Assembly (NCBI RefSeq): GCF_040096055.1
Contig: NZ_JBBMFK010000009.1
Span: 62,001-126,000, forward strand
DNA from: Pseudoflavonifractor intestinihominis
Lineage (GTDB): Bacteria > Bacillota > Clostridia > Oscillospirales > Oscillospiraceae
Direction of reading: 5' to 3'
Length of the DNA: 64,000 nucleotides
Shown: positions 57,071 to 64,000 of the stretch, in pieces
Layout: each line of letters starts with the position of its first letter
Position numbering within the stretch: the first letter of the stretch is position 1
Translations under genes and position numbers: made by a program
The notes under the pieces: generated by a model
The model's database searches: none
Seen by the model: the letters and a program-made list of their open reading frames with translations, nothing else
What the model was told of the DNA's origin: nothing

Positions 57071-59305
57071 ATGAAAAAGGTGCTCAGTATCGTACTTGCA
57101 CTGGCCATGTGTCTCTCGCTGGCGGCCTGTGCACAGAACCCGAAGGAGTCCACGGAGCCTTCCGACTCCGTGAAGCCGACGGAGGAAGCCGGCATCTACA
57201 CGCCCGGTACCTACACCGCCACTGCCAGAGGGCATGAGGACGGCGTTCAGGTCACTGTGACTGTGGATGCCAACAGCATCACGGACGTGACGCTGGATGT
57301 CTCCAAGGAGACGGAGAGCATCGGCGGCGCCGCCGCGGATAAGCTGAAGTCTCAGATCATGGATGCCCAGAGCGCGGAGATCGACGGCGTGTCCGGCGCC
57401 ACCGAGACCAGCAACGCCGTGAAGATGGCGCTGCAGGACTGCCTGAACCAGGCCATGGGCGTCAGCTCCGACGAGAAGACCCCCGTGGCCGACGGCACTT
57501 ACAGCGGCACGGCCCCCAGCTTCGGCCTGACCAGCCAGATGACCTGTGAGGTCACCTTTGAGGGCGGCAAGATGACCGACATCCAGGTGACCGAGGAGAG
57601 CGACAGCGCCACCGGCGAGTGGTTTGCCAGTGCCCAGGAGCTGTTCATCCCCCGCGTGCTGGAGAGCCAGTCCCTGGCCGTGGACGCCATCACCGGCGCC
57701 ACCACCTCCTCCAACGGCATCCGCAACTGCGTGGCCGCGGCCATTGACGCGGCTGGCGGCGACAGCTCCCAGTGGTACACCGAGATCCCCAAGAAGACCG
57801 ACACTGTCAAGCTGGAAGGTTATGACGTCATCGTAGTGGGCATGGGCGGCTCCGGCGTCCTGTCCTACTGCGCGGCTGCTGAGCAGGGCGCCACTGTGTT
57901 CGGCATCGAGGCGGCCGGCAAGATCGGCGGCGACTCTGTGTGCACCTACGGCCCCATGGCCATCAACAGCCAGTACCTGAAGGACCTGTACAACAACGGC
58001 GAGGATTATATCAACGCCGACGATGTGTACAACACCTGGATGGAGTACGTGGGCAGCGACGAGAAGGCGGACGTGATCCACGAGGCCGTGTACAACTCCG
58101 GCTCCGCCCTGGACTACTATGTGGACAACTTCGGCTTTGAGTTCGAGGGCATGGGCCTGCTGGGCAGCTTTGTGGTGCCCGAGTGGACCAAGCTGTGGTG
58201 CGTGTACAGCGCGGACGACGACAACACCTCCTGGAACATCCTGGGACCCAACAAGACCTTCCAGTTCACCAGAGCCTTGGAGACCGCCAACGCCATGAAC
58301 GAGAAGAACGAGTACATGACCGAGCTGACGGCCACCAGCCTGATCTTTGACGACGACGGCAAGGTGATCGGCGTCAACGCCCAGTACTACGACGGCACCA
58401 CCTATGAGATCTACGGCAAGACCGTGATCCTGGCCACCGGCGGCTTCCTGGGCAACGACGACATGATGAACGAGTACCTGGGCTCCACCGTCTCCACCAT
58501 CGGCGACACGGTCAACGACGGCACCGGTATCCAGATGGGTATCTCCGCCGGCGGCGCCACCTATATGATGGGCACCCTGCCCATGGTCCACATCTCCCAG
58601 GTGCCTCACCTGATCCGCACCGACGACCTGACCGCGGACCAGAAGGCCATCCTGACCGCCCTGGCCCTGACCACCGATCAGAAGATGATCACCACCGAGG
58701 GCAACGTGTGGGGCAATGAGAACCAGAGCGGCACCGAGGACGAGGGCATCACGGTGGAGATCGTGTATGCGCCCGACTACATGTACTATGTGGTGTACTC
58801 TCAGGAGGACATCGACAACATCCGCACCAACGGTCTGACCGAGGCCCAGGCCAACGCCACCTCCCAGTTCCTGAGCCAGGGCGGCACGCTGCCCGCTGCC
58901 GGCACTCCCGTGGAGGACATCGACCAGATCCTGCAGGTCGGCGAGGAGTACCAGAACGTGATCAAGGCGGACAGCATCGCGGATCTGGCCGCTGCCATCG
59001 GCTGCGATGAGTCCAACCTGACGGAGGCGCTGGGCGGCGTGGACACCACCTACTACGCGGTGATCTGCGACAGCTACGCCTACGCCACCGTGGGCGGCCT
59101 GGACGTGGACGTGAACATGAACGTGCTGCGTGAGGACGGTACCCCCATCGAGAACCTGTTTGCGGTTGGCCAGGATTCCGAGGGCGTCTGCAACGCGGAC
59201 GGCAAGGCCTATACGCCTTGGGGCGGCCAGGCCCAGTCCTGGACCTTTGTGTCCGGCCAGATCGCCGGCACTCAGGCCGCTGCCGTTGCCGCGGCTGCGG
59301 AGTAA
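57071..59305 (+). CDS. Exported lipoprotein flavin reductase with two FMN-binding domains and a fumarate-reductase-like FAD domain
   Basis: Signal peptide with lipobox LAAC. Two FMN_bind domains follow, one with DGVSGATETSNAVKMAL (about 113-129) and one with VDAITGATTSSNGIRNC (about 207-223). The Ser/Thr of each (S/T)GATxxS is the usual site for covalent FMN added by ApbE. The FAD_binding_2 domain begins at about 256 (YDVIVVGMGGSGVLSYCAAA) and ends LFAVGQDSEGVCNADGKAYT. Similar lipoproteins in gut anaerobes act as terminal reductases for fumarate, urocanate, cinnamates and others. The acceptor here is not evident. AGAGGGTG precedes ATG 57071. ApbE is not in the window. Confidence 0.9.
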   Translation: MKKVLSIVLALAMCLSLAACAQNPKESTEPSDSVKPTEEAGIYTPGTYTATARGHEDGVQVTVTVDANSITDVTLDVSKETESIGGAAADKLKSQIMDAQSAEIDGVSGATETSNAVKMALQDCLNQAMGVSSDEKTPVADGTYSGTAPSFGLTSQMTCEVTFEGGKMTDIQVTEESDSATGEWFASAQELFIPRVLESQSLAVDAITGATTSSNGIRNCVAAAIDAAGGDSSQWYTEIPKKTDTVKLEGYDVIVVGMGGSGVLSYCAAAEQGATVFGIEAAGKIGGDSVCTYGPMAINSQYLKDLYNNGEDYINADDVYNTWMEYVGSDEKADVIHEAVYNSGSALDYYVDNFGFEFEGMGLLGSFVVPEWTKLWCVYSADDDNTSWNILGPNKTFQFTRALETANAMNEKNEYMTELTATSLIFDDDGKVIGVNAQYYDGTTYEIYGKTVILATGGFLGNDDMMNEYLGSTVSTIGDTVNDGTGIQMGISAGGATYMMGTLPMVHISQVPHLIRTDDLTADQKAILTALALTTDQKMITTEGNVWGNENQSGTEDEGITVEIVYAPDYMYYVVYSQEDIDNIRTNGLTEAQANATSQFLSQGGTLPAAGTPVEDIDQILQVGEEYQNVIKADSIADLAAAIGCDESNLTEALGGVDTTYYAVICDSYAYATVGGLDVDVNMNVLREDGTPIENLFAVGQDSEGVCNADGKAYTPWGGQAQSWTFVSGQIAGTQAAAVAAAAE

Positions 59306-59314
59306 AAGCAAAAT

Positions 59315-59354
59315 AACAAAGTGGGCTGCCATAGGCAGCCCACTTTGTTTTTCC
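59315..59354 (+). terminator. Terminator of the flavoprotein gene
   Basis: A perfect 16-bp stem (59315-59330 with 59334-59349) is followed by T. Confidence 0.9.
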
Positions 59355-59362
59355 TGTAAACA

Positions 59363-59398
59363 ACGAGAGGGTGATGCGCCGCATCGCCCTCTCGTTTT
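59363..59398. terminator. Second terminator, probably for the leftward operon
   Basis: A 14-bp stem (59363-59376 with 59382-59395) has T on the plus side and T-rich sequence on the minus side. Confidence 0.75.
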
Positions 59399-59414
59399 AT
59401 AGAATAGAAAGGAT

Positions 59415-59924
59415 TCACGCCAGAGAGAAGATAACCTGTACCGTCCCGTCTCCCAGAATCTCCTTCAGACCGGCCGGGTCGTTGATTCTGGCCAGCCGGG
59501 TGAAGCTCCAGGTGTTGGTGTCATAGTAGATGGTGATCTGGTTTCCCTGGTAGAGAATGATATCGCCCGGTTCTGTGGTGATCTGCGTGTCGTTTCGGGT
59601 CAGGGCGGTGCCCAGCGGACCCACTTTTTCGAATCCGCCGTAGTCCTCCATCTCGACGGTCACCGGCCCCTGAGCCAGAAGGGCTTTGAATTCCTCTGCG
59701 GAGCTGTTGTCCTCAAAAGCGGCCAGCAGTTCCCGGTCTCCCACTGTGATCTTCAGCATCGCTTCCTCCTGGCTGGGCTGTGTTCCTTCGGACTGCTGGG
59801 GGGTCTCCTGCTCCTGGACCGCCGTCTGGGCTGGGGGCGTGCTGCTGTGCTCTGTGGGCGCCTCCCTGACGGTGCAGGCGGCCAGGCTGAAAACGGCGAG
59901 GAGCGTGCAGAGCAGCCGTATCAT
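59415..59924 (-). CDS. Lipoprotein with cyclophilin-like fold
   Basis: ATG 59924 (MIRLLCTLL) has AAGGAGG 6 nt upstream; a longer frame to 59942 lacks a site. The signal peptide ends SLAAC. A Thr/Gln/Glu linker (about 25-55) precedes a cyclophilin-like domain (LKITVGDRELLAAFEDNSSA, LGTALTRNDTQITTEPGDII, LYQGNQITIYYD). These domains are frequent beside flavodoxins and LysR regulators in gut anaerobes; prolyl isomerase activity is unproven. It is the last gene of the LysR-divergent operon. Confidence 0.85.
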   Translation of the reverse strand: MIRLLCTLLAVFSLAACTVREAPTEHSSTPPAQTAVQEQETPQQSEGTQPSQEEAMLKITVGDRELLAAFEDNSSAEEFKALLAQGPVTVEMEDYGGFEKVGPLGTALTRNDTQITTEPGDIILYQGNQITIYYDTNTWSFTRLARINDPAGLKEILGDGTVQVIFSLA

Positions 59925-59946
59925 AAAATCCCTCCTTTTCAAGCCG

Positions 59947-60921
59947 TCACTTCAGGTACTGGAGGAAAAACTGCTGGATCTTGTCAAAGGGGATGATGTC
60001 CTTCCGGTCGTAGAGGTCGGTGTGGACCGCGCCGGGGATGATGAGCAGCTCCTTGTTGCCGGCGTAGGGGTTGTCCCGCACCATGTCGGCAAAGGCGTCC
60101 CGGCTGAAATAGCAGGAGTGGGCCTTTTCGCCGTGGATGACCAGCACGGCGCTGCGGATCTCGTTGCTGTAGCGCAGGATGGGCATGTTGAGGAAGGACA
60201 GGGAGGAGGTCACGTTCCAGCCCTGGTTGGAGTTGAGGGACCGCTCGGTGTAGCCCCGCTGGGTCTTGTAGTAGTCGTAGTAGTCCTTCACGAAGAAGGG
60301 GGCGTCCTGGGGCGGGGGGTCCACCACGCCGCCCGCCCGGGCGTAGGCGCCGTTTTTATAGTCCTGGGTCCGCTGGGCGTTGAGGGCCTTCTTGGTCTCA
60401 TACCGGGCGTCGGCGCTGTCGGCGGCGTCAAAGTACCCCTTGGCGTTCACCCGGGTCATGTCGTACATGGTGGAGGTGACGGTGGCCTTGATGCGGGTGT
60501 CCATGGCGGCGGCGTTGAGGGCCATGCCGCCGAAGCCGCAGATGCCCAGAATGCCGATCTTCTCCGGGTCGATGAAGTCCCGGGTGGAGAGGAAGTCCAC
60601 CGCGGCGGAGAAGTCCTCGGTGTTGATGTCGGGGGAGGCCACGTTCCGGGCCTGGCCGCCGCTCTCCCCGATGAAGGAGGGGTCAAAGGCCAGGGCGGCG
60701 AAGCCGCGGCTGGCCAGCTCCTCGGCGTACAGCCCGGAGCACTGCTCCTTTACCGCGCCGAAGGGGCCGGACACGGCCACGGCGGCCAGCGTTCCGGCAG
60801 CGCCCTTGGGCAGGTACAGGTCGCCCGAGAGCTCAATGCCGTAGCGGTTGTGGAAGCGCACCTTCTCCCGGGTGACCGTGTCACGCATCTGGAAGGAATA
60901 GCCGTTGTATCTGGATTGCAT
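59947..60921 (-). CDS. Alpha/beta hydrolase, dienelactone-hydrolase-like with Cys elbow
   Basis: A 324-residue cytoplasmic hydrolase. The fold starts around LYLPKGAAGTLAAVAVSGPF. The nucleophile elbow reads GILGICGFGGMALNAA, with Cys where most relatives have Ser. An acid and a His are expected in VLVIHGEKAHSC and IIPGAVHTDLYDR. Relatives in gut bacteria lie beside flavodoxin and acetyltransferase genes as here. The substrate is unknown. Confidence 0.87.
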   Translation of the reverse strand: MQSRYNGYSFQMRDTVTREKVRFHNRYGIELSGDLYLPKGAAGTLAAVAVSGPFGAVKEQCSGLYAEELASRGFAALAFDPSFIGESGGQARNVASPDINTEDFSAAVDFLSTRDFIDPEKIGILGICGFGGMALNAAAMDTRIKATVTSTMYDMTRVNAKGYFDAADSADARYETKKALNAQRTQDYKNGAYARAGGVVDPPPQDAPFFVKDYYDYYKTQRGYTERSLNSNQGWNVTSSLSFLNMPILRYSNEIRSAVLVIHGEKAHSCYFSRDAFADMVRDNPYAGNKELLIIPGAVHTDLYDRKDIIPFDKIQQFFLQYLK

Positions 60922-60942
60922 GTGTTTTCCTCCTTATCGTCT

Positions 60943-61482
60943 TCAGATGTGCAGGCCCATCTCGTAGGCCGCCGCCAGCTTTTCGGGCTGCTTTGCCATG
61001 TCGCCGGGGTCGTTGGCGCCGCCGCCCCGGACCACACCGGCCAGCCGCGCCTGCTGGAAGCAGGCGATCCAGCCCTCCAGACCGCTGACAGGGCCGTCTG
61101 AGGCGTCGTCGCCCTCGGCGGAGGCCGTGAGCAGATAGATGTCCCGGAAGGCGTAGTCGGCGGAGAACAGGGGATTGGCCCGGTCCAGCAGGGTCTTCAG
61201 CTGGCCGGACAGCTCGTAGTAATAGACCGGGGTGGCGAAGCAGATGATGTCCGCAGCGCCCATTTTCTCCACAATGGCGGCGGCATCGTCCTGGATCACG
61301 CACCGAGGGGCTTTCAGGCAGGCCATGCAGCCGGTGCAGAAGCGGATGTCCTTGCCCCGCAGAGAAATAAATTCCACCTGGTGGCCGGCGTCCCGGGCGC
61401 CCTGGGCAAACCGCTGGGCCAGCAGGTCGGAATTGCTGTCCCGGCGCAGGCTGGTGGAGACGATCAGAACCTTTTTGCTCAT
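60943..61482 (-). CDS. Flavodoxin-family NAD(P)H:FMN oxidoreductase / iron-sulfur flavoprotein
   Basis: Flavodoxin-like fold with phosphate-binding loop STSLRRDSNSDLLAQ and FMN-contact region ATPVYYYELSGQLKTLLDR. A CTGCMAC motif (about 49-55) followed by another Cys in KAPRCVIQDD is as in iron-sulfur flavoproteins. It probably reduces a carbonyl, quinone or other acceptor. Its ATG overlaps the acetyltransferase stop by 4 nt. Confidence 0.9.
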   Translation of the reverse strand: MSKKVLIVSTSLRRDSNSDLLAQRFAQGARDAGHQVEFISLRGKDIRFCTGCMACLKAPRCVIQDDAAAIVEKMGAADIICFATPVYYYELSGQLKTLLDRANPLFSADYAFRDIYLLTASAEGDDASDGPVSGLEGWIACFQQARLAGVVRGGGANDPGDMAKQPEKLAAAYEMGLHI

Positions 61483-62060
61483 GCCTCATCCTCCTCGCTG
61501 ATGGTGCGTATAACTTTGGCGGGCACGCCGCCCACAACGGTGTTCTCCGGTACATCCTTTGTGACCACGGCCCCGGCGGCCACGATGGCCCCGTCTCCAA
61601 TGGTCACGCCGGGCAGCACGGTGGCGTTGGCTCCGATCCACACGTTTTTCCCGATTCGGATGGGCGCGGGGACCATGCTGCTCCGGTCCTTGGGGGACAT
61701 GACGTGGTTGAGGGTGGCCAGCACCACGTTGTGGCCGATGAGGGCGCCGTCGCCGATGAAAATGCCGCCCTGGTCCTGGAGCTTGCAGCCCATGTTGAGA
61801 AAGACGTTTTTGCCCACGTGGATGTTCTTTCCGCAGTCGGTGTAGAAGGGCGGGAACATGCCGAAGCTCTCGTCCACCGGCTGGCCGGTGAGCCGGGAGA
61901 AGAGGGCCCGCAGCTCCTCCGGCGTATGATAGCCGCTGTTGATCTCGGCGGTGATCTTCAGGGCCTCCTGGCTGACGCCGTGCATGAACTGGTGTACTTC
62001 ACCGCCGCCCTTCACCGGCCTCCCGCTGTTGAGCCCGTTGAGAAATGTCTCTAGATCCAT
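61479..62060 (-). CDS. Sugar O-acetyltransferase (LacA/maltose acetyltransferase-like)
   Basis: Transfers acetyl from acetyl-CoA to a sugar or similar acceptor. A Mac-type N-terminal helical region precedes left-handed beta-helix hexapeptides (FIGDGALIGHNVVLATLNHV with its catalytic His, then IRIGKNVWIGANATVLPGVT, IGDGAIVAAGAVVTKDVP). Its 193 residues fit the family. It is the first gene of the leftward four-gene operon whose promoter lies in the LysR intergenic region. Confidence 0.92.
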   Translation of the reverse strand: MDLETFLNGLNSGRPVKGGGEVHQFMHGVSQEALKITAEINSGYHTPEELRALFSRLTGQPVDESFGMFPPFYTDCGKNIHVGKNVFLNMGCKLQDQGGIFIGDGALIGHNVVLATLNHVMSPKDRSSMVPAPIRIGKNVWIGANATVLPGVTIGDGAIVAAGAVVTKDVPENTVVGGVPAKVIRTISEEDEA

Positions 62061-62093
62061 ATTGCGCTCCTGTTATACATAGTTTCTGTCCCT

Positions 62094-62122
62094 ATTTTAT
62101 CATCCGCTGGATATAATAACAA
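62094..62122 (-). promoter_or_regulatory. Promoter of the acetyltransferase-flavodoxin operon
   Basis: On the minus strand TTGTTA (62122-62117) and TAAAAT (62099-62094) are 17 nt apart. The -35 lies at the left end of the shared 40-bp element, as at 53036. Confidence 0.7.
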
Positions 62123-62156
62123 ATACCTATAGAGAATATTGTACTATGCTTGAAAC
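62117..62156 (+). promoter_or_regulatory. 40-bp element shared with 53036-53075 (probable LysR site, copy 2)
   Basis: Gap-free match of about 30 of 40 bases with the element at the dehydrogenase promoter. Here it fills the space between the -35 of the leftward operon and the -35 of lysR, the usual place for a LysR-type activator site. Confidence 0.75.
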
Positions 62157-62179
62157 CTATGACTGCCCCGTGGTATGAT
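62150..62179 (+). promoter_or_regulatory. Promoter of the lysR gene
   Basis: TTGAAA (62150-62155) and TATGAT (62174-62179) are 18 nt apart. The -35 overlaps the right end of the shared element, consistent with autoregulation. Confidence 0.6.
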
Positions 62180-62201
62180 GGGCGTATCCGGAGGTGGTAT
62201 G

Positions 62202-63089
62202 ATGGAATTGCGAGTGCTGCAATATTTTCTGGCGGTGGCGCGGGAGCAGAACATCTCCGCGGCGGCCCAGTCCCTGCACCTGACCCAGCCCACCCTGTCC
62301 CGGCAGCTCCGGGAGCTGGAGGAGGAGCTGGGCAAGCAGCTGATGATCCGGGGCAGCCGGAAGATCACCCTGACGGAGGACGGCATGCTGCTGCGGAAGC
62401 GGGCGCAGGAGATCCTGGAGCTGGTGGACCGGACGGAAAAAGAGGTCATGCACACGGACGATACGGTGAGCGGGGATATCTATATCGGCACCGGGGAGAC
62501 CGACGGGGTGCGCCAGATCGCCCGGGTGGCCCACCAGCTCCAGGACAGCTGTCCGGGCGTCCGCTTCCACATTGTCAGCGGCGACGCGGTGGACGTGTGC
62601 GAGGAGCTGGACAAGGGGCTGCTGGACTTCGGCGTGCTTCTGGGGGACATGGACAAGACGCGGTACCACTACATGGAGCTGCCCATGAGGGACATCTGGG
62701 GCGTGCTGATGCGGCGGGACAGTCCGCTGGCCCGGCAGGACACCGTCTCACCCCGGGACCTGTGGGACAAGCCCCTGATTCTCTCCCGGCAGATGGACAA
62801 CAAGAGCGGCCTTTACCGCTGGCTCAGGAAGGAGCAGGCGGAACTTCACACGGTGGCCACCTACAACCTGATCTACAACGCGTCCCTGATGGTGGACGAG
62901 GGGATGGGCTACGCCTTCACCCTGGACAAGCTGGTGAACACCACAGGCAGCGACCTCTGTTTCCGGCCGCTGAAGCCAAGGATGGAGCTGGGCATGTACC
63001 TGGTGTGGAAGAAGTCCCAGCGTTTCTCCCGGGCGGCGGAGCTGTTCCTGGAGCGGGTGCAGGAGCAGCTGGCCCAGGAGCAGGAATGA
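62202..63089 (+). CDS. LysR-family transcriptional regulator
   Basis: The N-terminal helix-turn-helix is MELRVLQYFLAVAREQNISA, then AAQSLHLTQPTLSRQLRELE. The effector domain runs from about residue 90 (GDIYIGTGETDGVRQIARVA). ATG 62202 has GGAGG 7 nt upstream; an ATG directly before it, at 62199, is closer to the site. It is divergent from the acetyltransferase-flavodoxin-hydrolase operon. The effector is unknown; redox or carbonyl stress is plausible from the target genes. Confidence 0.92.
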   Translation: MELRVLQYFLAVAREQNISAAAQSLHLTQPTLSRQLRELEEELGKQLMIRGSRKITLTEDGMLLRKRAQEILELVDRTEKEVMHTDDTVSGDIYIGTGETDGVRQIARVAHQLQDSCPGVRFHIVSGDAVDVCEELDKGLLDFGVLLGDMDKTRYHYMELPMRDIWGVLMRRDSPLARQDTVSPRDLWDKPLILSRQMDNKSGLYRWLRKEQAELHTVATYNLIYNASLMVDEGMGYAFTLDKLVNTTGSDLCFRPLKPRMELGMYLVWKKSQRFSRAAELFLERVQEQLAQEQE

Positions 63090-63115
63090 CGCGCTGATTC
63101 CCACTAGGACATAAA

Positions 63116-63153
63116 AGCGGACGGCGCCCTGGAAAAACAGGGTGCCGTCCGCT
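63116..63153. terminator. Bidirectional terminator
   Basis: A 16-bp stem (63116-63131 with 63138-63153, one G-T pair) lies between lysR and the convergent glycohydrolase. Confidence 0.82.
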
Positions 63154-63172
63154 GTGTTATGGAGTGTTTACT

Positions 63173-64000
63173 TCAGGTCTGTCTGCGGCAGGAGCAGGAA
63201 AAGCGGCGGCTCAGCGCGCGGATCTCACGGTACTTTGCGGTAGCCTCAGCCCACTCCTCCGGGATGGCCTCCGGGCCGTACCAGAGGCCGGCCAGGCCGC
63301 CGGCCACAGCGGCGGTGGTGTCGGTATCGTCGCCCAGATTGACGGCTTCGAGCACGCATGTCCGGTAGTCGCAGGTGGTGAGGAGGCACCACAGGGCGGC
63401 CTGGAGGGTGTGGAGGACAAATCCGCCGCTGCGGATCCGGGCCTCCTCCCAGTAACCGATCTCCGGCAAGGAACAGAAGTCGCCGTACACGGAGGAGAAC
63501 GCGGGGTCTTCCCGGTAATAGGACAGGGCGGAGTGGATTCCCTGGGCCACTGCGGCATGCAGATCATCGCCCCGGCACAGCTGAAACAGCACGGTGCAGT
63601 AAATGCCGCAGGCCATCTGGCAGCGCGGGTGGGCGTGGGTGCAGATAGACGTGTTATGGATCAGCCCGGCGGCTCTGGCGTCCAGGCCGTCATTCCCGTA
63701 CTGCCCGACAATGTAGAGGGCGGTGGGGAGTATCCGCATCAGAGAACCGTTTCCGCAGGTATTTTCCGCGGTTTCACCGCATTGCAGCGGAGCGGTTCCC
63801 TTGAAAAAGTTGAAAATGGCGTGCCTTGTCGTGCCGCCTACGTCAAACACCTCGCCATGGGCCGTGTTGGAGGCGTTCCACAGCCAGTCTGCAAAGCGCC
63901 ACATCAGGTCGCTGTAGTCCACCCCCGCTTCCATGAGAGAATCCATGGTGCAGAGGGTCATGCTGGTGTCGTCGGACCAGGTGCCCGCGGGCTGGTGATG
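63173..64000 (-). CDS. ADP-ribosylglycohydrolase family protein, 5' end outside window
   Basis: DraG/ARH-type enzyme that removes ADP-ribose from proteins or small molecules. The frame is open to base 64000, so the start lies beyond. Both metal-binding motifs are visible: TWSDDTSMTLCTMDSL at the truncated end and NLGDDTDTTAAVAGGLAG near the C-terminus. The region THAHPRCQMACGIYCTVL is also typical. No partner ADP-ribosyltransferase is in the window. Confidence 0.9.
   Translation of the reverse strand, partial: HHQPAGTWSDDTSMTLCTMDSLMEAGVDYSDLMWRFADWLWNASNTAHGEVFDVGGTTRHAIFNFFKGTAPLQCGETAENTCGNGSLMRILPTALYIVGQYGNDGLDARAAGLIHNTSICTHAHPRCQMACGIYCTVLFQLCRGDDLHAAVAQGIHSALSYYREDPAFSSVYGDFCSLPEIGYWEEARIRSGGFVLHTLQAALWCLLTTCDYRTCVLEAVNLGDDTDTTAAVAGGLAGLWYGPEAIPEEWAEATAKYREIRALSRRFSCSCRRQT

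Overview
The window is GC-rich DNA from an endospore-forming anaerobe, most likely a gut bacterium of the Oscillospiraceae (Flavonifractor / Lawsonibacter / Pseudoflavonifractor type). Four things point there: spore genes (a SleB-like cortex hydrolase, SpoVT, a SpoIIQ-like M23 protein), Firmicutes-style GGAGG ribosome binding sites and TTGACA/TATAAT promoters, a Bacillota-type rimP-nusA-ylxR-ylxQ-infB-rbfA operon, and anaerobic flavin-based reductases. The genus is an inference; no rRNA is present. No CRISPR array, prophage or insertion sequence was seen.

Layout. 1-3.4 kb: the end of an exported 5'-nucleotidase and a membrane-anchored surface protein coupled to a short upstream ORF. 3.5-7.4 kb: guanine deaminase behind a variant purine riboswitch, sleB, a small membrane protein, spoVT, and a broken histidine kinase. 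7.45-10.3 kb: a reversed-order GH3 glycosidase whose 5' end is lost at the same junction that breaks the kinase. 10.4-19.3 kb: spoIIQ-like gene, a TetR-controlled MacAB-like export operon ending in an SLH protein, and a DUF1846 gene. 19.3-24.2 kb: a Crp/Fnr regulator leading a NitT/TauT-type ABC transporter operon, a small ORF and an LCP protein. 24.2-33.3 kb: the translation/RNA operon rimP-nusA-ylxR-ylxQ-infB-(unknown)-rbfA-nrnA-(truB 5' duplicate)-truB-ribF on the minus strand. 33.6-37.8 kb: MoxR / DUF58 / transglutaminase operon. 37.9-42.2 kb: a heterodimeric ABC exporter with a MarR regulator. 42.4-45.5 kb: a tocopherol-cyclase-like protein, a DedA/TVP38-type protein, a 27-residue peptide gene, tRNA-Gly(CCC) and a membrane protein.

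45.5-50.9 kb is a TPP-riboswitch operon: ykoF, ykoE, ykoD, ykoC (thiamine or HMP uptake), followed by a radical-SAM protein with unusual CX8CX2C cluster spacing and a small partner ORF. 50.9-63.1 kb is metabolic and accessory: a CMD-cupin fusion plus Fe-alcohol dehydrogenase, oleate hydratase with a TetR regulator, a DUF4097-like protein, an exported double-FMN-domain flavoprotein reductase, and an acetyltransferase/flavodoxin/hydrolase/cyclophilin-like operon divergent from a LysR regulator. The window ends inside an ADP-ribosylglycohydrolase gene.

The most notable systems are four. First, the guanine deaminase leader reads as an ON-type variant guanine riboswitch. Second, the TPP-controlled radical-SAM pair looks like an undescribed part of thiamine salvage. 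Third, a 40-bp element occurs at identical geometry upstream of the dehydrogenase operon and of the LysR-divergent operon about 9 kb away, suggesting one LysR regulon. Fourth, a truncated second truB start sits directly before truB with the peptide conserved but the codons diverged.
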